Notes: generated by a model from the letters alone, not told the origin. A stretch of 64,000 nt of DNA from Pyrrhoderma lamaoense (GCA_002794735.1 NBAZ01000006.1:124001-188000); one strand, 5' to 3'. Counted from the stretch's first letter, positions 10,283 through 25,392 are shown. Translations and numbers: made by a program.

Positions 10283-13200
10283 ATGTTTGCGCCTCGTTTG
10301 TCCCAGAATGCCGAAGCAGCACGTATAGCCGCTGCACAAGCGGAGTTCAACGAGAAGAAATGGGTTTGGGTTCCTGATGACAAGGAAGGTTACCTTGCTG
10401 GTTGGGTTGTTCGTGAGGAGGAAGACATAGGAGAAGTAGTCATGGCAGCTAATGGGGAGGTCTGTCCCCTATATCACTTCTTGTTATTTCTCCAATAGTA
10501 ACTGACTATGGGTTGAGTATAGTTCCGTCAAGTTCCCCTGTATGCACTCTCAAAGATGAATCCCCCTAAATTCGACAGAGTTGATGATATTGCAGACTTA
10601 ACGTTCTTAAATGAAGCAAGTGTTGTACACAATCTGCGACTTCGGTATGGTTCTGGAGCGATCTATGTGAGTAGAAGGCGACCAACATCGTATGTTCATT
10701 GCTAACGATACAAAAGACCTATTCATCACTTTTTTTAGTTGCTATCAATCCATACCAGAATCTACCGCTATATACTGATACCATCATTCAACAATACCGA
10801 AATAAACGACGAGATGAGAACCCTCCACATATCTTTGCTATAGCTGAACGTGCTTGGATTAACATGGGGAAGAGCGGGAGAATCAGAGTATCCTCATCAC
10901 AGGAGAGTCCGGTGCAGGAAAGACGGAAAATACCAAGAAAGTTATTCAGTACCTAGCAGCTATCGCATCTGACGTACACTCCTCCCATAACCATCCTCGC
11001 TCCCCCTCTCTGGCTTCTGCCTCCAGTTCGTTCAATTCTGGAATTCCGCGCTCTCACAGCATGAACCGCAAGAGTATAACAGGAGCTCAGCTACCAACAA
11101 CAGCAAAGGGTCGTCTAGGGCTACTTGAACGCCAAATCCTTCAAGCAAACCCAATTCTCGAAGCTTTTGGGAATGCACAAACTCAGAGAAACAACAACTC
11201 CAGTAGATTCGGAAAGTTCATCCGGATTAGCTTTGCTCCAGATGGTAGCATAGCAGGTGCAAATGTTGACTGGTACCTACTTGAGAAAAGTCGAGTTGTT
11301 GTTAGGAGTGAAGCCGAGAGAAGTTTCCATGTTTTCTACCAACTCATGGAAGCCGAGCCGGAACTCAAACAGCAGCTACTACTTGACGGGGAATAGAAGA
11401 TTACGAGTATCTTAATAAGAGTAGACGAGAGGTTGACGGAGTTGATGATAGAGAAGAATGGAAACTGTTGAAAAGCGCTATGGAGGTTGTTGGGCTCTCC
11501 ACAGTTGAGGAATTTGACCTTTTCCGTATCGTCGCTGCGATTCTTCATATCGGAAATATCATGATCACTTCAACTCGTGCGGATGACGCGTTAATGCCAG
11601 ATCCATCGCAAGCCGAGCGAGTTTGTCATCTTCTAGGCATACCAGTCGGCGAGTTCACTAAAGCCGTTTTACGACCTCGTGTTCTTGCGGGGAGAGAATG
11701 GGTAACCCAGGCTCGTTCACGGAGACAAGCTCTAGATGAACTATCTGCCCTGTGTAAGACACTGTACGAGAAGAGTTTTGGTGCTCTTGTAGACCGCATC
11801 AACCGTGCCCTTGACAGGCCTTCCTCCAAGTCAACATTCATTGGAGTACTTGACATTGCTGGTTTCGAGATTTTCGAAGTGAACGCATATGAACAGTTAC
11901 TCATTAACTATACGAATGAACGTCTACAACAGTTCTTCAACCATCACATGTTCGAACTCGAACAAGAAGAATACGCTCGCGAGAGTATTGAGTGGGAGTA
12001 CCAAGACTTTGGGCTAGACTTACAGGCTACTATTGAACTCATCGAAGCGAGCGGGAACCCAATCGGTGTTCTGAGCTGCCTAGATGAAGAATGTATTATG
12101 CCCAAGGCTACAGACTCTACGTTCACTCAAAAGCTTCATCAATTGTGGAGTGGAGATGTGCAACTTGGAGAGAAAGCGCATTCCGGAAGAGATAAATACA
12201 TCCCTGCTCGATTTGAGCAAGGTTTCATCATCAAGCACTATGCTGGCGATGTTGAATATCGTACTGAAGGGTGGCTAGAGAAGAACAAAGATCCACTAAA
12301 TGAGAATCTAACTCGTCTTCTTGCTGCATCTGATGAACCTTATGTTGCAACTCTCTTTGCTGACTATGCAGAACCAGCGCATGCTGGAGGTTCAGTGTCT
12401 AATGGCCTCAGTAGTCTGGGGTCAATTGGTAGGAAGCGTACCGTCAAAAAGGGTGCCTTCCGAACTGTTGGTCAGAGACATAAGGAGCAACTTGCAAGTC
12501 TCATGAACCAATTAAGAGCAACTCAACCCCATTTCGTTCGTTGTATTGTTCCGAACGGGAACAAGAAAGCTGGCAGACTAGACGTTCCCTTAGTTCTTGA
12601 CCAATTACGGTGTAACGGTGTGTTAGAAGGTATTCGTATAGCCCGACTTGGATATCCGAACCGACTGCCTTTTGTCGAATTCAGGCAGCGGTACGAGGCA
12701 CTTACTCCTGGTATCATTCCTCGCGGGTACATGGACGGGAGACGAGCATGTTTGCGTATGGTTGATGCTCTTGATCTTGATAAGAATACATTCAGAATCG
12801 GAACGTCGAAGATTTTCTTCAAAGCTGGGGTCCTTGCCGAGCTCGAAGAACGTCGTGATGCACTTCTATTTGACATTTTCTCGAGATTGCAGGCGATGGC
12901 TCGTATGTGGACCGCTCGCAGACAAGTCAAGAAGATACTGAATCGTTCCATCGCTATTCGAACCATTCAACGAAATGCCCGTGTATATGGGGAGCTCAGG
13001 GACTGGCCATGGTGGCAACTGTATACGAAGGTAAATTATATCGTAATTCATCTTTCTAGCTATTACATGTCTAAGTTTGGTCTATAATAGGTTCGTCCTC
13101 TATTAACAGCCACACGCAACGATGAGGAACTCCGAAGGAAGGAGGCAGAACTTGCTCTGATCAAGGAACGGGCAGAACGTGATTTACGAGAAAAGGAAGC

Positions 13201-16200
13201 ATTAGAAAGTTTGAAAATGAAGCTTGAAGTAGAGAAACAAAGAATCGAAGAAGATTTAGAGGCTGAGAGAGCTCTTGGCTTAGATAAAGACGCCCTCCTT
13301 GAACGCAGCAAAAAGCGGGAAACAGAGCTCGAAGAAGATGTCGCTGCCCTTCAAGCCGATCTAGATACTCTTGATTCGCAGCTAGATCGTGTGATGGCAA
13401 ATCATAAGGCCACAGAAGAGAAGTATGAGGCTCTTCGAGAAGCATTTGACGAAGCAGCAAGCCATCTCGTCCGCTTTGAAGAGGATCAGAAACTTTGGAA
13501 AATGCGGGAAAATGAGCTAACCCAAAGTCTGCAAATCGCGGAGGAGAAGATGGAGGCTCTAGAGATGGAAAGGGACAAATTGCGCTTAGCTTCTGAGGAC
13601 ACGAAGAGACAGCTTTCTGAGAAGGAAGAAGATTTGATGCGCGCACGTGAACGCTTAGAAGCCACTGTTGCCGACCTTGAGGTGAAACTATCGTCTGAGA
13701 TTCGGAACCGGTATGTAATGGACCGACGCGGTCGATATTTCATCTATCACTAACTGATTCAATCAATAGTGATCAACATAAGGAGCGTTCTGACAGTTTG
13801 GAACAGGAAGCCCGACAAGCACAGGAGCAGCTCGCCGAATTGGCACGTTCAGCAAATGATTACACTGCCCTCATTTCGAAGAAGGAAGCTGAAATTACTC
13901 GGCTTTTGTCGGATCTTGATACTCTATCCGACGAGAAGGATAAGTACATGAAACAAGTCATTCAACTCGAGGGACAGATTGAAACAGTAAAATCCCAGCT
14001 TGATGCTCAGAAGACTCAAAATTCGCGTAGCACCGAGACAGCGTCCCGTCTTCAAAGGGAGTTAGATGAACTTCGTATGATGATGCATGCCAAGACCTCT
14101 GAAGAAACTCGCAGAAAGGAGGCTGAAAAAAGTAAGGAAAAAGAGCTTGTAGAGCTACGCTCTCAGCTGTCCCAGCTTCAAAAAGAATTATCGGACATGC
14201 AGAAGGTGACCACTGAGAGCCAAAACCGATTAAAGGCAGACCTTGAAACAGCCCTTCGGGAAAACGCTTCTATTCAGCGTGATTATCAGCAACTTCTCGA
14301 AAGTGATCGTATAAATCAGAATCGACAAAAGGAGATTGACACAGCCTTGTCAGAGGCCGATCGTGCGAAGCGTATGCTACAGTCTGAACTGCAGGCTGCT
14401 AAATCACGTCAGACAGATATCGAGGGTCAGATCGCAGAGACCACGAAGGCAAAAGAAGTAAGATTAGATTAGAATTTTGTTCCGGTCTGATGATTACTAA
14501 TTCCAAACTGTTCTATTTTTATCATGGGTAGATGCTTGAGCGCCAATTGGCTGCTTCACAGACGAAAGTCGAGGACTATGAGGAGGCCGTCATTCAACTT
14601 GAACGGGAGAAGAGTAACTGGGTGAGACAGATGGATCAAGCTAAACAGCAACTTGATGAAGAGAAAGCGAAACGCCAACAGCTAGAGAAGCATAGCTCGA
14701 CTCAGAAGGCTGAGATAATACGGTTGAAAGACTTGAACATTAAGCTTGATCGTGAACTCAATAAGGCTTTGGATAACTTGAAAGCTCGCGAATGGGAAGT
14801 GAAACAGCTAGAATCCCGACAGGATAAGACAATCGTTGAACATGTCCATGTCCTTGAAGAAGCAAAGCGTGTCACAGACCGACAATTAGCTGAAGCTCAA
14901 GCTGAATTACAAAAGAACGCTTCATACATCCGTTCACTAGAAAAATCTAAGGCTCGTCTTGTCAGTGAGGCTGAGGACCTCTCTCGCAATGCAGAACTAG
15001 AGACTCGTGCACGTGACAAAGAAGCAAGACAAAGTGAAGAAAAGCTGCTAAAGCCATTGCTGAGGCCTTTGATGCGAAACGAGCCAAGGAGGCCGCGGAA
15101 ATACAATCAAGACGTGGTCAGACGGAGCTGCAGAGCGCAAAGGAACAGATCGCTTTCCTAGAACAGCAGTTAGCTTCCGTTCAGAAATCCAAATCTACTT
15201 TAGAGGCTGAGCTTACAACTCTTGCTGATGAAGCTGAGACCCCCAACTCTCTAGCAAAGGTCCGTAGAGAATATGAATCAAAGATTTCTCAGCTACGGAA
15301 TGAACTTGAGGAGTCGAATGCTGCACAAATCACGGCAAATCGTATCAGGGACATTGTCGAGCGCCAGCATGCTGAAATCCGCAAGATGGTCCTACAAGGA
15401 GACCCTGATAATGATGCATTCCGAACTCGTCTATTGCAAGAACTACAGCAGACAGAGAAGAACCTCTATAGGGAATTAGATAGTCGGACACAACAGTTCC
15501 GCGACATTGGTTCATCTGGTTCTCGCTCGGTCTCAAGTACTCCCTCGAAGTCTAATAATAAGCCCATCAATGGGGTTATACGTGGGCAGAGCGACCTACC
15601 TGATACTCCAAAGGCTCCTGATGTCCAAGTTGACAAGCTCAAACAACAAGTTCAAATACTTGAACTTCAGATGGCTGCGAGTGAAAGGGTACGAAGGCAT
15701 TTAGAAGCTTCTTTGCGCGATTTGAATGCCGAGCTCGAGACTTTGGATGGTTCTAAACAATCCCTCCAGTCCTACAAGGCTCGCATGGCGAAAGAAAATG
15801 CAAGGCTTGGTGAACTCCTGAACGATGAAGCACAAGCACGCCGTGTCTCAGAAGCAAACCATCTTGACGGCCTTCAGAGCATGTGGGATAAATTCCAAAG
15901 CACTATTACCGAAGAGCGTGAAAGCTATAATCGACTGGAAGAGTCCAGGCGTGCACTGGTGACTCGTACTTACTTTACTGATTGGGCAATGATTACTGAC
16001 ATAACTACAGCTCGTCCAGCAACGCAATGCGCAAGCAGAACTTGAGTCTCAACGTCGCCAGACTCAGGAGCTCATTCAACTTAGGGTCAAACTGCAGGGA
16101 GAGCTCACTAATCTCCAAGATAAGATGGAGCGCGAAAAGCTGGCAAAGAGTGAAGAGTCAAGTACGTCAAATCTCCTATACACTTATGACTATCTACAGA

Positions 16201-17977
16201 ATGACCTAAACTTGTATAGACACGAAACGCAAACTCCAAGCTGAACTCCAAGATGCCAAAGTCGCTGCCGCTGCAGCGACTGCCAAGCACGCCGAACTTG
16301 CAGAAGCTTTGAAAGCTTATCGATCCAAGGCAGAAAACTATCTCACTCGATTGGAAAAGACTGAAATAGAACGTGCTAAGGCGGCCAATGGCGAAGCTTT
16401 CGGTTCGTTATGTATCCTTCCCCTTGACTGACTATCTACTAACACAGTTATCAGCGAGGAAGGCTTTGGAAGATCTTGAGAAGACTCACGCAAAAGCTCT
16501 TAAGGAACGTCTGAAGACGGAAGAACGGGCTATTAACGCTGAGAATGCACTTCGGGATCTCAAAACACAGCTAGAACATGGGGACCGTCAGTCGTCGGAT
16601 CTCGAACTGGGCAGACAACGGCTTGAGGAAGAGTTGCAAGAAGAACGCGACCGTCATACATCAGATCTCGCGGAACGAGATTTCGCCATGAGCCAGACTC
16701 AGATAACATATCAGAGTGAGTGTTTTGTTTCGTTGTCTAGTATCACATAAGCCTTATACTTGATGCAACAGCTAAACTTGCGGAACTGAGCGATGGTATG
16801 TAGCAAAGCTATCATCACAGTTAGTATACTCACTAGCCTGATCCAGAACTTCAATCTCAGCGCGATAATATGAGTCGGCTACGAGAAGAAAATCGCAAGC
16901 TGCGCAATGACTACGAAGAGCTGCAACTTCAGTACGATGACGAAGTCTATAATGGGGGAGCTTGGAAGAAGGAAAAAGAGCGACTGGAAACTAAAATCTC
17001 AGATCTTACTAATGCATATGAATCCTCTACTGCAGCTCGTACAGAGCAACAAGCACAGATTGTGGCACTTCATTCACAAGTCAGAGAACTACGTGGGGTG
17101 CTCGAAGATGCGGAAGCAGAGAGAGTAATGTTACAGAAAGCACGGAGGGCACTGCAATCTCAGTTAGACGGCATTAAACTGGATAACATTGACCCGGACA
17201 AAATGTCTGCAGAATCTAAGCTCCAAGATCTCCAACTAAAGAAGCAGGACTTAGAGCGTGCTCTGGAGGAACATCAAGATCGCGTGATGATGGCTGAGGA
17301 ACGAATGCGGAAGGCAGAAATTCATTCTCAGGAGTGTCAAATTGAACTTGGAGAGATCCGGGTTGAAAACTCGGAACTTGATCGTAAAAATGTATGTGAA
17401 TCTCGTTACCTTGGTGGCGTATCACTTATCGATAACAACCTTAACTTTGTAGGCCAACTTAGAGAAACAGCTGAAGGAGCTAAATGTGCGCATGGTTGAC
17501 CTTGAAACTAAGGCATATGCAAACGCATCACGATTGAAAGGAGAAGCTCTACGGCAAAATAGAACCGGGGACAGGCCTCTGTCTCGAGCCGGAAATCCAC
17601 CCGCTGAGAGTGAGAGAACTCGCACTCGTCTTGAAGAAGAAGTCAAGATATATGAGACGAAGATTGCAGATATGAGAGAAGCTATGGCTGATCTAGTAAG
17701 TAATTCATGTTGATTTTTTCTTATCAAAAGTTTGATGGCTTTCAATAGTCTACAAAAGAAGGAAACCTTCAGATTGCAAAACGAAAGGCTGAGCGTGAGG
17801 CTGCGGACTACAAACAGCGTGTATTGAGGTATGAAACGCCCACTATTTTTTACGGGTAGCTTCTAACAAATTGATCTCAGCTTGGAACGCGAAGTCGAAA
17901 GACTCAGAAGCCGCTTAGAACGTCCCTCAAATGCGCTGCAGTCTCCTGCAAGCTCTCCTCGAAAGTTTGGGTCGTGA
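10283..17977 (+). CDS. Class II myosin heavy chain (about 2,318 aa, 14 exons)
   Basis: Actin-based motor expected at the cytokinetic ring and septum. Exons: 10283-10459, 10523-10666, 10717-13030, 13091-13710, 13770-14457, 14532-15958, 16011-16161, 16220-16402, 16455-16715, 16772-16795 (24 bp), 16847-17391, 17453-17695, 17749-17828, 17881-17977. The start gives an SH3-like N-terminus ([10 protein letters not shown]). The motor shows the P-loop GESGAGKTE (about residue 168), switch [11 protein letters not shown] (about 266), switch II DIAGFE (about 485) and [15 protein letters not shown]-type segments follow near residue 850, then about 1,400 residues of coiled coil and no cargo-binding domain, which marks class II and not class V. 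Three one-base losses break the frame: in GGGG at 10866-10869, at 11388-11396, and in AAAA at 15040-15043. Restoring one base at each makes every exon phase agree. They look like sequence errors; a recent pseudogene is the alternative. Confidence 0.93.
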
Positions 17978-20900
17978 AGAGGTCTGATTATCTTACAAAT
18001 TATTTTGAAATATCTGATTTATTCGCCTGTTATATAACTCACGACCCTTATGAATTGCTCTCATGGTTTCTGTCTTTATTACTGCACACTTTTTTCAGTT
18101 TTCATTCTATCATGCATCATGCACATTGAACATCTAGTATGGCACTGTGTAACTGTAGCTCTATCAACTGCTAGTCGTATTTTATTTGTATTGTTGTGTT
18201 CCAAAATTCAATGTGGCTGTGTACAATTGCAATCGCAATTCTGGATTAGGCAATTTGATGGGGATTCGATGTAAACCATATTTCTCCTTCTACACTCACA
18301 CCTTCTCCTAAAACACCGGAAAAAATCTTATGATACATACACAAGCAACAGCCACTGATTGTCCCTATTGTTTGCGTTATGTTAATTAATAACAGCTTCT
18401 CCACAAGATATGGTGTTACCCTAAACTCATCTGATACGTGGGATGTATTACGTGCTATCCATTCATCAACTAAGATACAGCGGATGGATGAAACAGGTGG
18501 AATCTTGGTCTTACTCCCTCAAAAGACTTATCTAGTCATAAAAATACGATCCGGATAAAACTATAAAGGTCATACGTGAAGATATGATCATCTACACAGT
18601 CACTACAGCAACGTAATACACAATATCACAGGGTCGATGCGATCCCATCATATGTTCGGTCAAATGCAACTGCGAATGTCGAAAAACAAGAAGGAGAGAA
18701 AAGCACAACTCAAAATCAGAGTTAAGGAGAAAGGGGTAGCGACATGTAATCCAGATACTGGGACCAAATCAAGCGACTGGAGTCAGACAACCCGAGATGA
18801 ACTCAACCAAATTCATAAGTAAATATGGGACAGCCTCATCTATAACCTCTTTTACCCCAATTGTAGTCCCCAACGGGTGCATTAATTAGTCTTTTTATAA
18901 ACAGGAGGTTTGACCCCATCTTACTTTTTCTGATTTTTAAGGGACCTTGAGACTAATTCTATCAAAATCCTAGAATAACTAGTCTGTTGAACTGAAACCG
19001 AACTTCCACTTGATTCTTTGAAATCAGTTAGACGAGCCAAACTATGAGGATCTTACCCACCTCCGTCTCGGATCCGTGATGTGTTGACGATGAGCTCGTT
19101 TCTAATGAGGTTTCTTTATAGGCATACGTCTGATTATGGGCACGATACAAAAATATTCAGCCATTCCCCAACTATTCCGGTTACTTACTTGATATATCTG
19201 AATCACCGGGGTCACAACCAACGGATCGTATTCTGCCCGATCAAAATGTTGTACTTGCGCCAGTGCAATCAAAATTAATCTTGGGCTTCTCCCGAAGCTT
19301 ATGCTGTGCAAGATTCTCTCTTGGTTGCTGTGAATGATCTCTGAGCACTGACAGAAGTCACTCGCCGCATCAGTCTGTACATATGTGGCTTGCGTAATTA
19401 CTGTGCTGTGAGGAAATCATTTCCGCCGGCACAGTTGATGGATAATCCGAGATTATCTATCTAGTGGAGGCTGTTTAATGCACACCATTCTATGTTCGTG
19501 ATAAATAATAAAATAATCCTAAATAGGGTCTACTGAGATGTTGGATAACAGCGCCAGCCTAAATTTATATGGAAATAAAGTAGTTGTATTCGCGCTCATG
19601 ATCAATCAGAAGAGTGTTTTTTTTATTCTTAGATTCTCTGGAATATCGGAATGCGGATCGCATCAGGTCTCGAAACACAACACAAACTGAAGATTGAAAA
19701 GCTAGACTTTAGCTGTCCTTATTATTGGACGAGAAGTGATCGTCATCTGACTTGGGCGCTTAGTTTTATTGTTCCTCTATCACTAGAGTTGATCCCGAGA
19801 GACCGCCGGATTATCAGTAGATTGAATTTCCTTCTCGATGTATAAACTTGAGTATTTTCAATAACAGTACCCGGTATCGTAATTTCCGACCTTCTATCGA
19901 TAGTTGACCTCAAAAGACTTCACTGAGTTTGATTTTGGGATTTCGATCAGCACGGGTCACTCCGTCTACTTGCATACATCTTCTTATAGGGAACTACGGT
20001 TCAGGTTATTTTGTAGTTAAGATGAATTGAAGACTGATTTTTCAGAATCAAGCGCTCATAGTAGGCAATCTTAGTAACTAACAGCATCTCTAGGATACAG
20101 ACCGCTATTGGTACGATATCTTTTATTTTTTGGCCCATAATTCTCCATGTTCAGGCTGATTTGGATGTTCTTGTTCGGGTTTTTCAATATACGAGTCGGA
20201 ACTAAACTCAGAGCGGGAGCAGGCAACGTCCTGCACTAGCCAACTCAGTTGTTAAAAGATGGGAAGCTATGTGCCAGTGTGTTACACGTCAGTCATTGCG
20301 TATAATGACTTTTCAGTTTCCGCATCTGATTGATTCTTTCAGTACTAAGGTGCTACTGGTATTCGGCGTTAACCGACCATTATGTACTAGAGGTTCCGCC
20401 ATCATCTGTGGAATTGATTGAATGGACGGTATCTTTTAAGGTTAACTTGTAAAGGAGGGAAACACAGTCTTGTTCCATAGCTAAGGGACGCCCCGAGTAT
20501 CAACTTGAGATCAGAACGATGGTTACTTTCATTTGATTATTGAGTTGCAAAAGACATCGTATGAGGTCATCCTCAGACATCATCTCGAGATGAGGGACAT
20601 ACTGCCCGAGTTCACCGCACCACTCAAAAATAGGATCCCTTGTCCTCTGGAACGATGTCATAAGTCAATACAACTTCCTATTGAATTGGACGGTGTCTTG
20701 CGGGCCCTACGATGTTGGCAATAATAGGGTCTTTCAGCTGCAACTCTCCCTGGACCCTGGACCACCTAACTTCCGATGCAACAAGGCCTGATAACTTTTT
20801 GCCGGCTACCCAGATTAAGTCTGTGGCTTACTGCAAGGTCTTGATGCAGTGTCAGTGAGGTCGTGCTTGCATGCTCATCATTTTGACTTCAATATGCCAT

Positions 20901-23900
20901 CAGGGATGATATCTTAGCATAGCTAGTTCATTGCTCCCTAATTCTCGGTGGAAAATGGGAGTCTCGTGTCTCCAAACACTGAGTTGGCAATACTTCACTA
21001 TTCTCAAGAGTGTGTCACTTTAAAAACGATCCTGGGCGACGATTTCAAATATTGGCTGTTTCAGGCTTTCGTATTCTATTAATCTATTTTTTAAATCCTT
21101 TTCTCCACTATAACCCCTACAAAAACTGATTTACTTGGCTGGCTTTGTAATTATGTAGCTATGGAATTTGATTTGATTTAGATCACTAAGGTCAACCTCG
21201 TAATTCGCATCTATCTTGTGCTTTCAATATTTTAAGGGGGCAGTACCTACAGTACCTACCGTAGTAATGCTGTTATCTATTTCAACGACCAGGACTTGCG
21301 ACACCGGCGCATGCGGTGTTGATCCGATCCGACGGCTTGACCGTGAGACTAGCGCCCCCCAAACTCTGAATCACCAACCTTTTTTTGTAAAAAAAATTTC
21401 TTATTCTTGAATTTGTAAAAAAAACTCGTGTCGAACGTCGAACAGACAAGTAGAGTTGACAGAGAAGCAAAACGTTCCTCTGTTGTTTCCGAGGGGGTAT
21501 ACGTAGAGTAATATAGAAAATCACCGTATTTGTGCACATATACGTTATCATACACCCCTGACGATCGTTTATGTCAGTCCCATGCCCATGGATCCCCCGT
21601 CCCGAGGCTGAGGAGTTTTTTTACGAGTACTCCGTAAAGTAAAAGTAGCGGCGGGAGAACGGAGAGTAGGGCATGCCGTTAAGGAGACAACATCTCCTCG
21701 AACTTCTAAAAACTTTCCGGACCACGCTCCAGTAACGGCGGCGTCTCAAAAAAAAAGAGTTCATGATTTTCAGTTTATGCTTTTGACTTTTTAAGTACAG
21801 GCGCCAAAAACCGTTTCGCGAAAGTGGTACAAATGATAGTACCACAAAATTGGTTAGGTTTTTTTTTCTCCTTCTCAAAATACTATGCACCCCTTAAGGG
21901 ATGAAGCCTTATTTTGTACAAGCTGTCAGACGTTCCGTGGAAAGATCATGTACAACGACCGTCGCCAGAATTGTGACGGTGCCTTTCTTATGTCCATAAG
22001 ACGGAGAGGTGAGGGGATGCCATGTACAAAAACTTCACAGTCAATGAATATTCAATATGAAATATGTCCGATTCTGGAATATATCCCTGAAGGAAAACTT
22101 CTACTCGGATTCTAAGCCGGTACACTCGAAATCCGAATTAAGACATTGGCCATGAACGTATCGAGACAGTTTCACTACTAATGTTTGACTTTAGCAACTT
22201 AGACAGGCTGAATTGTTCTTCATTATAACATATCAAAATTTCGTTGATGTAGGATCAAAAAAGGTAATTTCCGACTGTTCCAATCAAATGGACAAACAAT
22301 CGTACATAGTTTATAGCTAGCGCAAAATGTTAGTGATATTGCGATGCTCTATCAGCTAAGTTCACTTTAATTATGGATCCAGAGAGAAGTAGAATCTATT
22401 TCTGCACTATCATATTGTTCTTTCTTCGATATGCAGGACTCTTCATCCTGGGAAATTGATAGACCCATGACTATAAGGGTATCCTCCTCGGAGTGGCTCC
22501 GTGAAACACGAAGGTGGCTTATATGTAACTGTTGCTGTGCTCATAATTATGGCTCCTCTGTGACACTACACATCACGTAACAACGCATTGTTTATTTAAA
22601 TTGTGGCGTTATGCATGAGTTCATGTCCTTGCAAAACGGCTTTCTCATTGTTTTTGTTCTGACATATCGTGTGCATTCTTTACCCCAGGTTCAAGACTTC
22701 AAATCTCTTGAGCCGGCTAATCTATGGGTAATCAGGGATTGGAGAGTAGCGCGACAGGCTCGGGCTATGGGTCATAACCGACAACGGAAGTCACCTATAC
22801 ATCTGACTAGAGTTTCCATTCACGGTGTAAGCATTAGAACCATTTCAGCGTGTAAACTTGGTCCGAGAAGATGACCACTTCTCTCGTTCTCGTGAAAATG
22901 CTGGTTGTCGCAACTTGTCGGACACTGAAAACGGAAGAATGTTGAAAACTATGAATACTATGAAATCATGATAGCACCATGCCTGATCACGAGGAACTTG
23001 CATGTAATTGTATCGAGGTGTAGTGGGGTTGGAAACGAGCACATGCGTGTCAGGAATATGTTTGTGTTTTCCATAGAAAGACGTGCGTGTTGTTCGGGTA
23101 CCTCTCGATCTAATAACTCACTTTCACAAGTCGATCAATCTTACCTTTCGTTGTTACTTCTTTATGAATGATCGCTGATATGATAGATAGCACCACAGCC
23201 CACCGATTCATCGGACCGTTCTGTGTTAAATGGTTTCTTTATTTAGTCTGAATTCGTCCTGTTTGTTGGGTGGCAATGGAGAACATGAGTTTCGTTATAT
23301 GTATTACGGTCTTTTGAGGTAAATATTCGTAATAAACAGTAAGAGGAACAATGACTTTCATGCCATGGAAAGAACGGGTGTTCTGAACCCTGGACAGATC
23401 GGGATCCAATTCCGAAGCATCTAATCATAAGGACACAGATACATAGAAATCACGAACCCCAAAAATGGGAAGTAACATCGCAATAAGTGAGTGATCATGC
23501 AACAGGAGCAATGTACTCATATAGGACACGATGGGGCATCAGAAAAAAAATTAATCCAGTTAGAGTCAACTGGACTTAGGCTGAAACTCAATTGTAATAG
23601 ATTGCAATTATGAACATTCTTTGTCATCCACATGCAAAAGGGGTAAAAAAGCCTTGCTGATGCACCCCCATCGTAAACTAGGGGGGCAGCAGATAGAGAT
23701 GCTTATTAACTGAATGAGGGTCTGCGTGAACCTGAATGAGGTGGTCGCGTTCGGACTTCTCCCGCGAGATGATCTTCTTTTTGCCTTTTCTTTATTTCCT
23801 TCGGAGCCTTTCTTGTTCAGCAACCCTTTCGCAATCTCCCGATTATTTTGAGGTATCCTTGGTTTCCTTGGTACAAAAAAGACTTTTTGAAAAGAAAATC

Positions 23901-25392
23901 CATTTCCGGTGAACCGGCAGTTGATTGTATGTAGTCTTTGCTTCATGAAAACTTGACGGAAGAAAACGTCTGGGTCATTATCAGAGAATGTTTCGTAACA
24001 CCCACATGACCGGGAAAAGACGGGGGCAAGACCGTCTTCGAAAAAATTGGCTGGAAAAATGGTTGAGAGTATTGCGAAACGCGGTTTTGAAAATTGGGCA
24101 AAAAGCAATAGAGTAAACCTACTGAGCCATAGCGGTGAGTAACTTGAATTCCATGCGTGCTGGGCGCCTCCATCCTCGAAACATCACGGTAAAATCATGA
24201 CCGAGGTAGCTAAGAAAAGCGTTTGTGATGCACCGTCTTTAGATTACATCTACTATTAAATCAGAATACAGGGATACAAATGATTTTTTTCTCCTAGATG
24301 GATTTGTATTTTTGCAAGTATTATATATATTTTCTACTTGTGTAATTTATTTTGTGGTGATGAAGGGCTCCTCAGGGTTTGGCGCCGAAAAAGGAGCTCA
24401 AATTCCATTTTTTACCTTTTCAGTCGATTATTATTCTCATGTATCGACGTCCCCTTCACAATCCGAGACCGGAGTGGGGTCGTCGTGCATGTATATATGC
24501 GCTGTTTCCACAGACAGTCTGCTGGGAAGTGACGCAGATGCATTCTGGGCCGAGAAGGTTGGACTCCAAGATGCTTTGATGGCAGTTGTGAACGAAGCTT
24601 GTGAATTTATAGATAACAGATTACAGAGCTCAGGCCGGAGCTCACATCAAGTGCTGTGACCATCATATGGATTTTGTATACTTCTTCACACTTTTTCAGA
24701 TGGTACATGTCGATGAATGCATGGGACTAAATTAATGTAACAGGGCTGGATGGAAGCAGGAATGTGATGAGCTGATGCTAGGCAAAAAAGGCGGATTCTT
24801 TCGGTCGTAAGAGAACATTGGTTTTTGTTGTGTGTTTATTGACTGATATTTCCTTATAAGAAGGGAGAGGATGACAAAAAAGGAGAGAAGCAGAAAAAAG
24901 AAAGTAAGAGTAAGTGGTGACATAAATTGGATCTGGATTGCGTTCTGTGTTTTTCCGCGAAAGAGTACTAATCCGAATGCGGATTGTGATAGAAGTGATG
25001 AGGGATGGGCGGAGTATCCAGGTTTATCAAGAAACGATCAGGGATCAGGGCTCAGGCTCCGTGGTAGAAGAAAAAAAAAAGTGGGAAAAAATTCTGTATT
25101 TTCTCAAACGGGAGCCGATTGGGTTAGGTCAGACTGGTTGCGAGCAAAGACGTTGATTGTTGGCAGTGAGGGCATCTGAAACAATGCCGAAAGTGGAATA
25201 CAGTTTCGTAACAAATTTACAAAAAGTTATTTATCTCACGGCCGATCGAATCTATACCCCCCCTCCCCTCTTCTGCACTGCGCTGCGCTGCTTTTCTGAT
25301 CCGGCCAGTGACCACACTGGCTCTGGCATTGGTTCTTTTTTTCACTCTCTCTTGTCCAGAGAGCTTATAACACCACTCTTTATTTTTCTCCA
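17978..25392. other. 7.4-kb AT-rich gene desert
   Basis: No coding region could be supported on either strand. The longest open frame is 166 codons (minus, 23608-24108), with no motif I recognise and a Lys/Arg/Ser-rich core (KAKRRSSRGR). Around 21240-22120 the sequence is richer in G/C homopolymers and short direct repeats (CAGTACCTA twice at 21240-21258) and may be a degenerate repeat or transposon relic. The last kilobase before 25393 is probably promoter and leader of the zinc-cluster gene. Confidence 0.4.

Noticed and set aside
10866..15043. Programmed ribosomal frameshifting in myosin
   Set aside because: No consistent slippery heptamer or downstream structure, three separate events would be needed, and the same defect type occurs in unrelated genes.
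22611..22874. 87-codon frame with a hydrophobic start and the string LEPANLWVIRDW, resembling the tail of Asp-Trp peptide 2
   Set aside because: There is no intron at the expected place, the frame continues 44 codons past the Trp, and no Pro-alternating spacer is present. Likely coincidence.
23608..24108. 166-codon minus-strand open frame
   Set aside because: Longest in the desert but has no domain, no splice partners and erratic composition; expected occasionally by chance.
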